DNA of 14,946 nucleotides from Candidatus Dadabacteria bacterium (GCA_030632765.1 DAOVUC010000010.1:1-14946), one strand, 5' to 3'. Numbered from the stretch's first letter, positions 6,392 through 13,607 are shown. Notes: generated by a model not told the origin, from the sequence alone. Translations and numbers: made by a program.

Positions 6392-8074
6392 ATGGCACAT
6401 ATTAAGAAATTATGGTTAATTCAATATTTCTTTCTTACTGTCCTTTTTCTACTAGTAAACTCTGCCTTAAGCTTTGCTGAAGAGTTTAATGTATCAAATG
6501 CTGAAGAACTTAGGAATGCACTCTTAACATCACAGTCCAATGGGGATATCGATTTTATCAATATAGCGCCTGGTGTATATGACACTGGAGGAGTACCATT
6601 CATTTACATGGCAGCATTTACCGAAAACTTCGGCCTTAATATCACAGGATTTGGCTCAGCGAATACTACACTTGGTGCATCAGGGCAATCAGCGGTATTA
6701 ATCATAGATACGCAAGGAGTATTCGATGACTTCAATGTAAATGTAAATATAAAGGATTTAACCATTCAAGACGGGGACTCTGCGCCATTTTCTAACGTAG
6801 CGGGCGGTCTAACAATTTTGAGCGACAACGGAAATATTATGGTCTACGGCTGCAATTTTGAGGACAATATGGGAGATACAGGTGGTGGAGCCCGCATTGA
6901 AACTTTGGGGCAGGTTTCAATCTCAAACAGCGTGTTTGACAACAACACTTCAATATCAAGCGACGGCGGCGGTGCACTACTTACGGGCAAATTCATTTTG
7001 CTTACCGATAACGTTTTTAATTTAAACTCAACCGACTCAATACTTTCCAGGGGAGGCGGACTGAGCGCGCGAGCCTTTGCCACAAACGGCGGCAGTCCCG
7101 CAAACGGATCCATGATCCTTAACGGCAATATTTTTACAAATAACGACAGCACAGGCCACGGCGGAGCTAGTTTAACAGCCAAATTCGGAGCTGAGCTCCA
7201 GGGAAACACATTTCTCGATAATACAGCCGGTGCTGCAGGCGCTGGAGGAGTATTCATAGACGTTCTGAATACGAATCCGGGTGGTGACACGATGTTAAAT
7301 ACGCTCTTGACTACACTATTCAGCAATTTATTTCAAGGAAATACGAGTATAGGCGGAAGCGCAGGAGGCGCTCAGATAATTAGCGGACTTGATATCATCC
7401 TTGTTAACAACATTTTTTTAGAGACCTTTGGTACATCTGCGGGAGGAGCATTACTTCAAGCCCCGGATATTACCGTTACAAATAACACTTTTACTTTAAA
7501 TGAGGCAATCAGTGTTAGTGATGGTGACGGCGGCGGACTTATGATCTTCGTTGAGGATGAAACTACAGCAGATATATACAATAATATAGTTTTTGATAAC
7601 GTTGCCAGCGGTGTCGGGGCTGATATATTCGTAGACGATGACCCGAACATAGACCAGATAGGCGCTACTGTTAATTTAATTTCTAATGACTTCAGCGACT
7701 TTTTCAGTGTATGTGAAAGTACCCCTCTGTGTTTCCCCAATATAAATGCAGCGGACAATATAGATAGGGATCCTCGTTTTGTTGACGCACAAGCGGGCGA
7801 TGTGAACTTAAGAAGCGGTTCTCCAGCTAGAGGAGCCGGTGATTCCGATGCGCCGCAGCTTCCAAGTTCTGACTTTGCAGGCAATTCTGTAGGCGACCCA
7901 CCTGATATGGGCGCTCTTCAGTTTGTCGGAGGAGGCGGGGGCGGAAACAGTACCTGCTCATTGGCTTCAGACAGTCAGGGACCAAGTGGCGTTATAAACA
8001 CTCTTGCTTTATTGCTTGTTCCAGGTGTGCTCCTTATCCTTATTAGCATAAGAAGAAGAGTGAGAAACTCCTAA
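6392..8074 (+). CDS. Secreted beta-helix protein with C-terminal sorting-type tail
   Basis: 560 residues from ATG 6392, chosen over the ATG at 6362 because GGGGGA lies 5 nt upstream and the signal peptide then begins cleanly. The signal peptide is residues 1-29 (cleavage SFA before EEF). Residues about 60-450 contain repeating 'NNxFxxN', 'GGGAxI' and 'LxxNxF' strands typical of a right-handed parallel beta-helix (POMP/pectin-lyase-like). Residues 455-511 match the choice-of-anchor-Q style ending: 'DPRFVD', 'GSPARGAGD', 'DFAGN', 'DMGALQF'. A Gly6 linker (513-518) leads to C522 (STCSLAS), a hydrophobic span (534-553) and an Arg-rich end (RRRVR), a tripartite tail like those of Myxo-, Synerg- or JDVT-CTERM proteins. 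It is probably surface-exposed and processed at the tail. It may bind or cut polysaccharide, but no catalytic residues can be assigned. Confidence 0.85.
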   Translation: MAHIKKLWLIQYFFLTVLFLLVNSALSFAEEFNVSNAEELRNALLTSQSNGDIDFINIAPGVYDTGGVPFIYMAAFTENFGLNITGFGSANTTLGASGQSAVLIIDTQGVFDDFNVNVNIKDLTIQDGDSAPFSNVAGGLTILSDNGNIMVYGCNFEDNMGDTGGGARIETLGQVSISNSVFDNNTSISSDGGGALLTGKFILLTDNVFNLNSTDSILSRGGGLSARAFATNGGSPANGSMILNGNIFTNNDSTGHGGASLTAKFGAELQGNTFLDNTAGAAGAGGVFIDVLNTNPGGDTMLNTLLTTLFSNLFQGNTSIGGSAGGAQIISGLDIILVNNIFLETFGTSAGGALLQAPDITVTNNTFTLNEAISVSDGDGGGLMIFVEDETTADIYNNIVFDNVASGVGADIFVDDDPNIDQIGATVNLISNDFSDFFSVCESTPLCFPNINAADNIDRDPRFVDAQAGDVNLRSGSPARGAGDSDAPQLPSSDFAGNSVGDPPDMGALQFVGGGGGGNSTCSLASDSQGPSGVINTLALLLVPGVLLILISIRRRVRNS

Positions 8075-8151
8075 TTGAGAGCTTCTGAGAAACGGACCCG
8101 CTGACCCGCTTGTGATTATTTAGTAAGACTCCTAAGAGATTACCCGTATAA

Positions 8152-9600
8152 TCAGGGCATCACTGCTTCGATGACGGCCATCATACCGTTATCTTCGTGC
8201 TCACCTATATGGCAGTGGTACACGAACTTACCCTCTATAATCGGGTTTCTAAAATCTATCGCAATCTTAACTTCACCGGGCCCTTCTACATTGGGATCCT
8301 GACCTTGATAGGGAACGTTTATCGTGTCCTGCAGTCCGTTAAACGGTTGTTCTACACCGTTTATCTCACAGACTTGAAAGTCGACCTGATGGATATGAAA
8401 AACATGTAGCTCTTTAGAGATATTCTGAACAGTCCATTCCTCCACTCCGCCTATATCAACCGTAGTATCCACCCTTTCAGGATTGAACTGTCTGTCATTA
8501 ATAAAAAAGGTGTTGCCGTCGGGGGTCTCTGAAAAGACAATTGTCCTCCTATTATCAGGGGTAATATCGCAGAGGTTCTCTACAGGCGGGAACTCGTTCT
8601 CCGGAATTGGAAGCACGATCGGGTTCTCAACAGGCTCACCCTCGACTATTACGGTCAGTAATGTGGCCCCTCCGTACATATCTCCAGCGGGTCCTGTGTT
8701 AAACTCCCTTGCTCTCAGACTGAATTTACCCCTCTCTTTAGCCTGCACAAGCACTCCTACCCGGGATGCCGTAGGCATTAATATTTCGGTTCTTTCTAAA
8801 GTCCTGGTCTGACGAAGGCCGTCCCGCTCAATTTGAAAGAACGTATGACCGTCGAGCACGAGGTCGTAATAGAGGTTGGCTCCTATGTTAAAAAACTGCC
8901 AGTACTGAGTCTCACCGGGCCTCATTGTAATTACGGGGTTTGTCAGACCATTTACAGTAAAATTAGTGGGTGCGCTCGCGTTGATATCCATCCCCGGCGG
9001 AACCATACCGTCTACGATCTGAATGTCCTTTAGGTACATGACCTGATCGGTTATTCCGTCTAGCTGAGGAAAAGGGGCTAAATTGTTCCCAATTATTATG
9101 CCACCCGAGAGACCGCTCATAATCTGAAACGTCGTAAGACCAAACAGGTGCGCGTGATAATAGTACAGACCCTGGGGGTGGTCCTCCGGGATTTCTACCT
9201 CGTACTGAAAGACGCCGTTTGAAGGGATCATAATGAAAATATCGTCCGAAGGAGAAAGCGGGCTTACTTGCATACCATGGTAGTGAACATTCGTCATAGC
9301 TTCCAGGAAGTTAATTACATCGAGTAAAATAGTATCTCCGGGGTTGACTCTTAAGGTCGGAGGGGCAAACATACCGTTATACTGAGCGCTCATAAACGGC
9401 TGGCCGTCCACTTCGCCAGGAGACACGTCGACGTCAAAAGTGAGGTCTAGCACACCGTCGACACTTGAAATTTGACTCGGGTTCTGAAAGGGCGGTCCCA
9501 GGGGAGTACCGCCGCCCGAGTTATTACAGGTGCTGTTAGACATGAGTGAAATTACAAGTATTGAAAGGAACAATGCAAATACTCTAGATAGTTTAATCAT
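8152..9600 (-). CDS. Secreted multicopper oxidase (laccase-like)
   Basis: 482 residues with a hydrophobic signal sequence at about 5-20. All copper sites are present: HYHG (106-108), HAH (149-151), HVFHIH (H399, H402, H404) and HCHIGEH with axial Met (H462, C463, H464, H468, M473). This supports a working type 1 copper plus a trinuclear cluster that reduces O2 to water while oxidising a phenol, metal ion or similar donor. Length and the three-cupredoxin spacing fit laccase/CueO-type enzymes; there is no Met-rich insert like that in CueO, so cuprous oxidase activity is not specifically indicated. C25 follows the signal sequence but the preceding NST is a poor lipobox. The start has an ideal AGGAGG SD 9 nt upstream. 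It lies 45 nt downstream of the Sco1 gene on the same strand, suggesting copper delivery by Sco1. Confidence 0.92.
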   Translation of the reverse strand: MIKLSRVFALFLSILVISLMSNSTCNNSGGGTPLGPPFQNPSQISSVDGVLDLTFDVDVSPGEVDGQPFMSAQYNGMFAPPTLRVNPGDTILLDVINFLEAMTNVHYHGMQVSPLSPSDDIFIMIPSNGVFQYEVEIPEDHPQGLYYYHAHLFGLTTFQIMSGLSGGIIIGNNLAPFPQLDGITDQVMYLKDIQIVDGMVPPGMDINASAPTNFTVNGLTNPVITMRPGETQYWQFFNIGANLYYDLVLDGHTFFQIERDGLRQTRTLERTEILMPTASRVGVLVQAKERGKFSLRAREFNTGPAGDMYGGATLLTVIVEGEPVENPIVLPIPENEFPPVENLCDITPDNRRTIVFSETPDGNTFFINDRQFNPERVDTTVDIGGVEEWTVQNISKELHVFHIHQVDFQVCEINGVEQPFNGLQDTINVPYQGQDPNVEGPGEVKIAIDFRNPIIEGKFVYHCHIGEHEDNGMMAVIEAVMP

Positions 9601-9645
9601 TTATATTTCCTCCTTTATATCCTATTACTCATTATAAATTAGTTA

Positions 9646-10275
9646 TTACCTATTTTGCAATAACTTTTTAATATCGCGGGCGATGCCTTTGGCTTCATGT
9701 ATATGGTGCGGATAAGTGAGAGATAACCTGCCGTTCTTATCGACCAGATAAATGGTATTGGTGTGGGTCATCAAATACCTGTCCCAGGTATCAAAGCGTC
9801 CCCTGCCGTAAACGGCAGGGTGCTTTACAATAGTAACCGCGTAATCATCTGCAATCTCGTCTATTTCTTCCTGAGTACCTGTAAGGCCAATAAAATCCTT
9901 GTGGAAATAAGGCACATAAGAATTCAGTCTCTCAACTGTATCCCTTTCGGGGTCTACTGTGATGAATAGAACCTGAACATCTTTTGCGTCCTGACCAAGG
10001 AAATCCATGACCTCTTTAAGATTTGCGAGGGTAAGCGGACATATATCGGGACAATTGGTGTAACCCCATGCTATGAGAACGATTTTATCTTGAAATTGAT
10101 CGAGTCTTACTTTATTGCCTTGATTCCCCGTTAGAACAAAACGAGGAGCCTGCCTGTGATATATCTTTCCGTGGTACAGGTCTTTATTTTTATAATCGAG
10201 ATAGAAATAAACAGCAATCCCCCAGCCTAAAACCATAAGAACTAATATAAGTAAAAAAATCCGTTTATCCTTCAT
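9646..10275 (-). CDS. Sco1/SenC/PrrC-family copper chaperone
   Basis: 209 residues from ATG 10275; GGCGG lies 6 nt upstream, so this start (or the adjacent ATG at 10278) is preferred over a TTG further upstream. A single N-terminal membrane anchor is at about residues 6-25, leaving the thioredoxin-fold domain in the periplasm. The copper ligands are C75 and C79 (NCPDICPLT) and H171 (MTHTN). 'TVDPERDT' and 'YLVDKNGRL' are family hallmarks. Sco proteins insert Cu into the CuA site of cytochrome c oxidase and also serve as thiol-disulfide reductants. No oxidase genes are visible here; the downstream neighbour is a multicopper oxidase, so this Sco1 may metallate it. Both genes probably share a promoter upstream of this one. 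Confidence 0.93.
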   Translation of the reverse strand: MKDKRIFLLILVLMVLGWGIAVYFYLDYKNKDLYHGKIYHRQAPRFVLTGNQGNKVRLDQFQDKIVLIAWGYTNCPDICPLTLANLKEVMDFLGQDAKDVQVLFITVDPERDTVERLNSYVPYFHKDFIGLTGTQEEIDEIADDYAVTIVKHPAVYGRGRFDTWDRYLMTHTNTIYLVDKNGRLSLTYPHHIHEAKGIARDIKKLLQNR

Positions 10276-10295
10276 CATAATCCGCCTATGTTTAA

Positions 10296-10301
10296 AGTAT
10301 A
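10296..10301 (-). promoter_or_regulatory. Possible -10 box of the sco1-multicopper oxidase unit
   Basis: TATACT on the minus strand, the same hexamer as the -10 before the CPBP gene. Predicted start near 10289 leaves a short leader with the GGCGG SD. No convincing -35 was found at 16-18 bp. Confidence 0.35.
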
Positions 10302-10376
10302 ACCAACTCTTTAATCCCAAAGAAAAAGAAAAATATAATTGTAGAAGATAGACCCTTTATAGATTAAACTTATTAT

Positions 10377-10814
10377 ATGAAGAAACTAAGTGGATTATAC
10401 ATGTTATTAGTATTACTGTTTTCGTTTAGTCTATTAAGTTATGCGGAAGACACGTCCGAGGCTGAAAATCCTGCAAGTTACGATAGCAATCAGATCACCC
10501 ATCCCGAGTGGTTTATCAAAATTACTGACTGGTCGTACTTTACCGCGGCAAGAGTTGCCATGTTAAGCTCTGTAAAAATTGAGAACACAGCAGCTATTCC
10601 CTATAAAGATATCAAGGTAAAACTGTTATTCTATAATTCTTCGGGCCCAGCAGTTGGTCAAACAATAGCAACAACCCAAGGTGTACTGCCAGTAACTGTA
10701 CCGCCTAAAAGTACAGGGATTTATCTAAAGGGTGGAACTACAATGGGTGCCGGTAATCAGGGCTATAGGGTTTCTGACATACAGGTTCTTTCCGCAACAC
10801 CTATTGTAGATTAA
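10377..10814 (+). CDS. Small secreted protein, FxLYD-like beta-sandwich
   Basis: 145 residues. A clear signal peptide covers residues 1-23 (MKKL..., cleavage SYA before EDT). The mature part contains 'VKIENTAAIPYKDIKVKLLFYNSSG', with predicted strands and a 'VPPKST' turn before the last strands, resembling FxLYD-type or CARDB-like beta-sandwich domains in which 'v.N.s...y.dv.v...ly...G' is typical. That assignment is tentative. There are no cysteines and no C-terminal anchor. No SD precedes the ATG; TATTAT abuts it at 10371-10376, which cannot serve as the promoter of a complete message unless translation starts downstream. It is divergent from sco1 and lies 51 nt before the next secreted protein gene. 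Confidence 0.72.
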   Translation: MKKLSGLYMLLVLLFSFSLLSYAEDTSEAENPASYDSNQITHPEWFIKITDWSYFTAARVAMLSSVKIENTAAIPYKDIKVKLLFYNSSGPAVGQTIATTQGVLPVTVPPKSTGIYLKGGTTMGAGNQGYRVSDIQVLSATPIVD

Positions 10815-10865
10815 ACTTGCAATTATTAAATACAGCGCTGTGTTTTAATTAAGAGGGAATTAGAC

Positions 10866-11483
10866 GTGAAAAGAATATTCGGAAGAATTCTATTAATTGA
10901 GCTAGCTTTATTAGCAATATTTATAATAGCGCCTCTATCAATGGCTCAATACGGTGATCCCGGACCACCACCCGCCCCCGATACTCCCAGAGCGCCTGAC
11001 CCAAGAGAGGTTGAAAGAGGAGATCCGGCTTTTGCTCCCAATCCTGTATTGGATGCGCCTGATCCGGCTCTCAGTCAGGAAAGTGTTATATCTGAGCCTG
11101 AATCCTTTGATATAGACCCGGGACCCGGAGGAATCGTTACCGAACCTGAAACTATTGAAATGCCGCCCGGAGGAGTAGTTACAGAACCCGATTCTTTAGT
11201 AGAACAACGTGAGCCGTTAGTAGAAGGCGACCCGTTAGTTCGCCAACCTGAAGCGTTGGTCGAGCAGCCCGAACCTTTAGTTGAACAGCCTGATCCTTTA
11301 GTGCGGCAACCCGGAGCGCTTGTAGAACAGCCTGACCCGCTAGTAGACCAACCCAATCCGTTGGTAGAACAACCCCCAGCCCTTGTAGAGCAGCCCGATC
11401 CCTTAGTTGAACAGTCTGCACCGATGGTACCTCAGGGTGAACCCCTGGGAGGTCAGGGCGGCGAAGGAACAGGCCGCAAGTAG
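10866..11483 (+). CDS. Secreted Pro-rich protein with tandem PLVEQPD heptapeptides
   Basis: 205 residues from GTG 10866, supported by a GAGGG SD 9 nt upstream. The signal peptide is residues 1-27 (LSMA before QYG). The mature protein has no Cys and is strongly acidic. Residues 28-70 are Pro/Asp/Ala-rich ('GPPPAPDTPRAPDP'); 88-109 hold an imperfect doublet GGIVTEPET / GGVVTEPDS; 110-199 hold 13 tandem units with consensus PLVEQPD. The end is Gly-rich with a basic GRK tail. Such extended repeats usually act as stalks, spacers or binding platforms in the envelope. The codons of the units differ at many third positions, so the peptide pattern is old and kept by selection rather than freshly expanded. 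I do not recognise the family. Confidence 0.8.
   Translation: MKRIFGRILLIELALLAIFIIAPLSMAQYGDPGPPPAPDTPRAPDPREVERGDPAFAPNPVLDAPDPALSQESVISEPESFDIDPGPGGIVTEPETIEMPPGGVVTEPDSLVEQREPLVEGDPLVRQPEALVEQPEPLVEQPDPLVRQPGALVEQPDPLVDQPNPLVEQPPALVEQPDPLVEQSAPMVPQGEPLGGQGGEGTGRK
11193..11462 (+). repeat. 13 tandem 21-nt units encoding PLVEQPD-type heptapeptides
   Basis: Twelve 7-residue units and one 6-residue unit (PLVEGD). Position 1 is Pro, Ala or Ser, positions 2-3 are nearly always Leu-Val, position 5 is Gln in twelve units, and position 6 is most often Pro. The last two units (PMVPQGE, PLGGQGG) are degenerate. Synonymous codons vary freely between units. Confidence 0.9.
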
Positions 11484-11551
11484 AAAAACTTGAAGAAACA
11501 GTTACATTCTCATAACTATTCGAATATGAATTAATAAGGAGATATACCAAT

Positions 11552-11899
11552 ATGCTATTTGACAGAAGAATAGACTGGAGTGATTCAAAGGAAGAAGAAT
11601 GGGAATTAGTTAAGTCAAAAGTCGGAAACGGTATTGAGCTACCACTGCCTGATTCGGACCGCTGGTTCAAAGCTACCGCGAACGGGAGCAACATAATAAT
11701 TGAGACTGCGGAAATAAATGTCAGACCTTTAACTGTTCACACCCCTATTACAATTGATTTTGAGGAATTTAAGAATGTTGCTGCCAATTATCATGCTTTT
11801 TTAGGCATTGACGCAAGGACTATGAGCGACACGCATGCGATAAAGGACTCTTCCCCAAACCTCAGGTTCTTCTTTATGTTAATTTACCATTTGTTATAG
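11552..11899 (+). CDS. Hypothetical 115-residue protein
   Basis: The ATG at 11552 has a good AAGGAG SD 10 nt upstream, so it is probably expressed. There is no signal peptide. The protein begins MLFDRRIDWSDSKEEEWELV and has an acidic N-terminal helix, a central beta-like segment 'NIIIETAEINVRPLTVHTPITIDFEEF' (about residues 48-74), then a helical segment 'NVAANYHAFLG', and a hydrophobic end (RFFFMLIYHLL). The family is not recognised. It sits between the secreted repeat-protein gene and the DinB gene, 68 and 42 nt apart, and both flanking spacers could hold promoters. Confidence 0.6.
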   Translation: MLFDRRIDWSDSKEEEWELVKSKVGNGIELPLPDSDRWFKATANGSNIIIETAEINVRPLTVHTPITIDFEEFKNVAANYHAFLGIDARTMSDTHAIKDSSPNLRFFFMLIYHLL

Positions 11900-11923
11900 A
11901 AACAACCTATACTCTTAGCCCTC

Positions 11924-11929
11924 TATAAT
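11924..11929 (+). promoter_or_regulatory. -10 box close to the DinB-fold gene start
   Basis: A perfect TATAAT ends 12 nt before the GTG at 11942, implying a leader of about 5 nt. No matching -35 hexamer at 16-18 bp was found. Confidence 0.4.
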
Positions 11930-11941
11930 TGTAGGTGAGTT

Positions 11942-12460
11942 GTGTTTCCAAAAAACTATTACGAATTAATGGCGGAATACAATAAGTGGATGGATGGCAA
12001 AATATACGATGTCTGCCAAGAAATCCCCGACGAGCTAAGAAAAAAAGATATGGGGGCGTTTTTCAAATCTATTCACAGCACTCTAAACCACATTTATTTC
12101 GGCGATATTGCATGGCTTGAGAGACTACGCGACAACAAATTTATGCCCAGAAAAATCGGCGTGGATATGTTCGAAGATTTTGAAGAATTACGAGCCTCGC
12201 AAGAAAAGATAGATTCTGAAATCATAGACTGGGCCAGGGCTTTAACGCCTGAGATTCTCAACAAACCTTTTGATTACGTGAGCAATGTAGAAAATTTTAG
12301 TAGAACTTTGCCAACATGGGTTCTGGCTACACACATGTTCAACCACCAGACACATCACAGAGGACAAGTAACTACATTAATCAAACAGCTTGGTTATGAA
12401 CCTGGGATTACGGATATACCATGGCTGCCTTGCCTAGACAGCTATATTAGCTCCGAATAA
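11942..12460 (+). CDS. DinB-fold metal-dependent protein
   Basis: 172 residues, the usual size for the DinB/YfiT four-helix-bundle family. The N-terminus 'YYELMAEYNKWMDGKIYDVC' is characteristic. The three metal-binding histidines are H50 (LNHIYFGD), H135 and H139 (FNHQTHHRGQ). The family includes damage-inducible proteins, thiol transferases using bacillithiol or mycothiol, and many uncharacterised enzymes, so the reaction cannot be assigned. It is cytosolic, without signal peptide. The start GTG at 11942 has AGGTGAG only 2 nt upstream, too close for an optimal SD; the TATAAT 12 nt upstream suggests a nearly leaderless message. The next possible start is ATG 11969, which would cut the conserved first helix. 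Confidence 0.87.
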   Translation: MFPKNYYELMAEYNKWMDGKIYDVCQEIPDELRKKDMGAFFKSIHSTLNHIYFGDIAWLERLRDNKFMPRKIGVDMFEDFEELRASQEKIDSEIIDWARALTPEILNKPFDYVSNVENFSRTLPTWVLATHMFNHQTHHRGQVTTLIKQLGYEPGITDIPWLPCLDSYISSE

Positions 12461-12463
12461 ATC

Positions 12464-12507
12464 CTTAACTAAAGCTTAACAATTTCTTAACTTTACTAGA
12501 ATAATTT
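12464..12507 (+). promoter_or_regulatory. Pho-box-like array: three CTTAAC repeats at 11-bp pitch, with -10
   Basis: Identical CTTAAC hexamers begin at 12464, 12475 and 12486, exactly one helical turn apart. TAATTT (12502-12507) sits 10 nt after the last hexamer, where a -10 would be in promoters in which PhoB/OmpR-type activators replace the -35. The array begins 3 nt after the DinB stop and lies 64 nt before the SYLF gene's ATG. Confidence 0.5.
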
Positions 12508-12554
12508 AGTCTTTAATTCTGATTACATAACAGGCATCCTTGGAGAGTATAAAT

Positions 12555-13262
12555 ATGAACAATAAAGTAAAAGTGATTGCGGTTAATTTTGCCCTAATAA
12601 TATTATTTGCAACTATAGGTAGTATTTCATATGCCCAGACCGAAGGGTTCAATGTAAAAACACCGATTCAAAAAATATCAGATGCTACATCTGACTTCTT
12701 AAAAAATATTATAGAGAACTCAAATGAAAGTCCTAACAAATCCATTCCTCAAGACTTAGTTTGTAAAGCAGAATGTTTTTTAGTTATTCCTGAAGTGGAG
12801 ATTATTCAGAGCCGAGGAGATTTTACTGGAACTGGACTTATGTCATGCAGTGCACCTAACTCAGATAAGTTTACTGAGCCGCTTTTCTATCAAATTAATA
12901 ATCTTGAGATATTCGAAGAGGGTGGCGGTGGATTGGTCGTATTGGTAATGGATAAACAAGGGATGAAAGCAGTCTTGGAAAACGACGTACATATTGACTC
13001 AGATAATTCTAGTGTTGGCCCAATAGGAGATTCATCCGAAAAGGATACGAAATCTTTTACTGCATATGCAAAACCTAAAAATCAGGATTTAGAAGGATAT
13101 AATTTATCCGGAAGCCTTATTACTTATTCAAGCAGAGATACCTTTAACGCTTATCAGGGAACGATAGTTCCAATTGAGATACTAATATCACCTCAAGATG
13201 TTCCACCAGCATTAAGAGACTTCGGGTCATTACTCGTAGAGTGGACTAAAAGCTGTAAATAG
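12555..13262 (+). CDS. Secreted divergent SYLF (Ysc84-like) domain protein
   Basis: 235 residues from ATG 12555, chosen because GGAGAG lies 7 nt upstream (a TTG five codons earlier overlaps that SD). The signal peptide is residues 1-27 (SYA before QTE). Residues about 66-203 fit the SYLF/DUF500 lipid-binding domain in order: 'CFLVIPEVEI', 'GDFTGTGLMSC', 'FTEPLFYQINNLEIFEEGGGGLVVLVM', 'MKAVLENDVHI', 'SSVGPIGD', then 'AYAKPKNQDLEGYNLSGSLITYS' and 'AYQG'. SYLF proteins bind phosphoinositides in eukaryotes; bacterial exported members are widespread and poorly understood. Four cysteines (70, 74, 98, 234) may pair in the periplasm. It is flanked upstream by a phased CTTAAC array that may place it under a response regulator. 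Confidence 0.75.
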   Translation: MNNKVKVIAVNFALIILFATIGSISYAQTEGFNVKTPIQKISDATSDFLKNIIENSNESPNKSIPQDLVCKAECFLVIPEVEIIQSRGDFTGTGLMSCSAPNSDKFTEPLFYQINNLEIFEEGGGGLVVLVMDKQGMKAVLENDVHIDSDNSSVGPIGDSSEKDTKSFTAYAKPKNQDLEGYNLSGSLITYSSRDTFNAYQGTIVPIEILISPQDVPPALRDFGSLLVEWTKSCK

Positions 13263-13274
13263 ACATTCTACTAC

Positions 13275-13499
13275 CTATTCAAAGTAGCATGTGCCGAAAG
13301 CGGGGATTCCGCCTCCCGTATCCTGCTCTGTTTCATATGAATACTGGCAGTAGCAAACCCCTATCTCGCCGCAATCATAAGAAGTGCTGCATTGATTACC
13401 CTGTTTGCAGTCCGCACACTGAACCGGCTTGGCGGATAAATAAATAGCGCCTGCAATTATAAAGACAGTAACAATAAACCCAAATAATATTTTTTTCAT
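13275..13499 (-). CDS. Small secreted Cys-rich protein
   Basis: 74 residues from ATG 13499 (MKKILFGFIV), preferred over an ATG 17 codons upstream because that one lies in the promoter and AAGGGG sits 10 nt before 13499. The signal peptide runs to about residue 24-30; cleavage either after LSA or after VQCA. The mature part has six or seven Cys in about 45 residues (CADC, NQC, YDC, VCYC, GTC), which suggests three disulfides and a compact knot-like fold; 'GGGIPAFGTC' near the end is Gly-rich. The family is not recognised. Secreted Cys-rich minis of this size can be metal binders, toxins or adhesin caps; none is supported here. It converges with the SYLF gene, 12 nt apart. Confidence 0.72.
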   Translation of the reverse strand: MKKILFGFIVTVFIIAGAIYLSAKPVQCADCKQGNQCSTSYDCGEIGVCYCQYSYETEQDTGGGIPAFGTCYFE

Positions 13500-13541
13500 A
13501 TTAAGATGACCCCTTTTTGAGAACTCGCCGCTATTCCTATT

Positions 13542-13570
13542 ATTATACAATCCCTGTCTTAAAGCAAGAA
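13542..13570 (-). promoter_or_regulatory. Promoter of the Cys-rich protein gene
   Basis: On the minus strand TTCTTG (13570-13565), a 17-bp spacer and a perfect TATAAT (13547-13542). The predicted start near 13535 leaves a leader of about 36 nt with the AAGGGG SD. Confidence 0.45.
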
Positions 13571-13582
13571 ATATATATATTC

Positions 13583-13607
13583 ATTTTCTTCTAAGTACGA
13601 AGAAAAT
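13583..13607. repeat. Perfect 9-bp inverted repeat upstream of the Cys-rich gene promoter
   Basis: ATTTTCTTC (13583-13591) and GAAGAAAAT (13599-13607) flank a 7-nt centre TAAGTAC. It lies just upstream of the -35 of the minus-strand promoter, a position for an activator or repressor dimer. AT-rich arms make chance occurrence possible. Confidence 0.4.

Noticed and set aside
6844..7326. Long antisense ORF opposite the beta-helix gene (also 7456-7884)
   Set aside because: Shadow of a Gly/Asn-rich coding frame; Pro/Ser-rich translation, no SD, no recognisable fold.
8075..8151. Terminator between the convergent beta-helix and multicopper oxidase genes
   Set aside because: Only a 5-bp GATTA/TAATC arm pair with no T-tract was found.
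9520..9535. Lipobox at C25 of the multicopper oxidase
   Set aside because: The residues before Cys are N-S-T, which does not fit the [LVI][ASTVI][GAS]C consensus well; left as an open possibility.
10832..10841. ACAGCGCTGT palindrome followed by GTTTT after the 10377 gene
   Set aside because: A stem of 3 bp at most with a GCGC loop is too weak for a terminator; kept out of the feature list.
11075..11694. Antisense ORFs rich in Ser-Thr-Gly-Cys repeats opposite the heptapeptide gene
   Set aside because: Their periodicity is a by-product of the 21-nt repeat on the plus strand; the plus frame has the signal peptide and SD.
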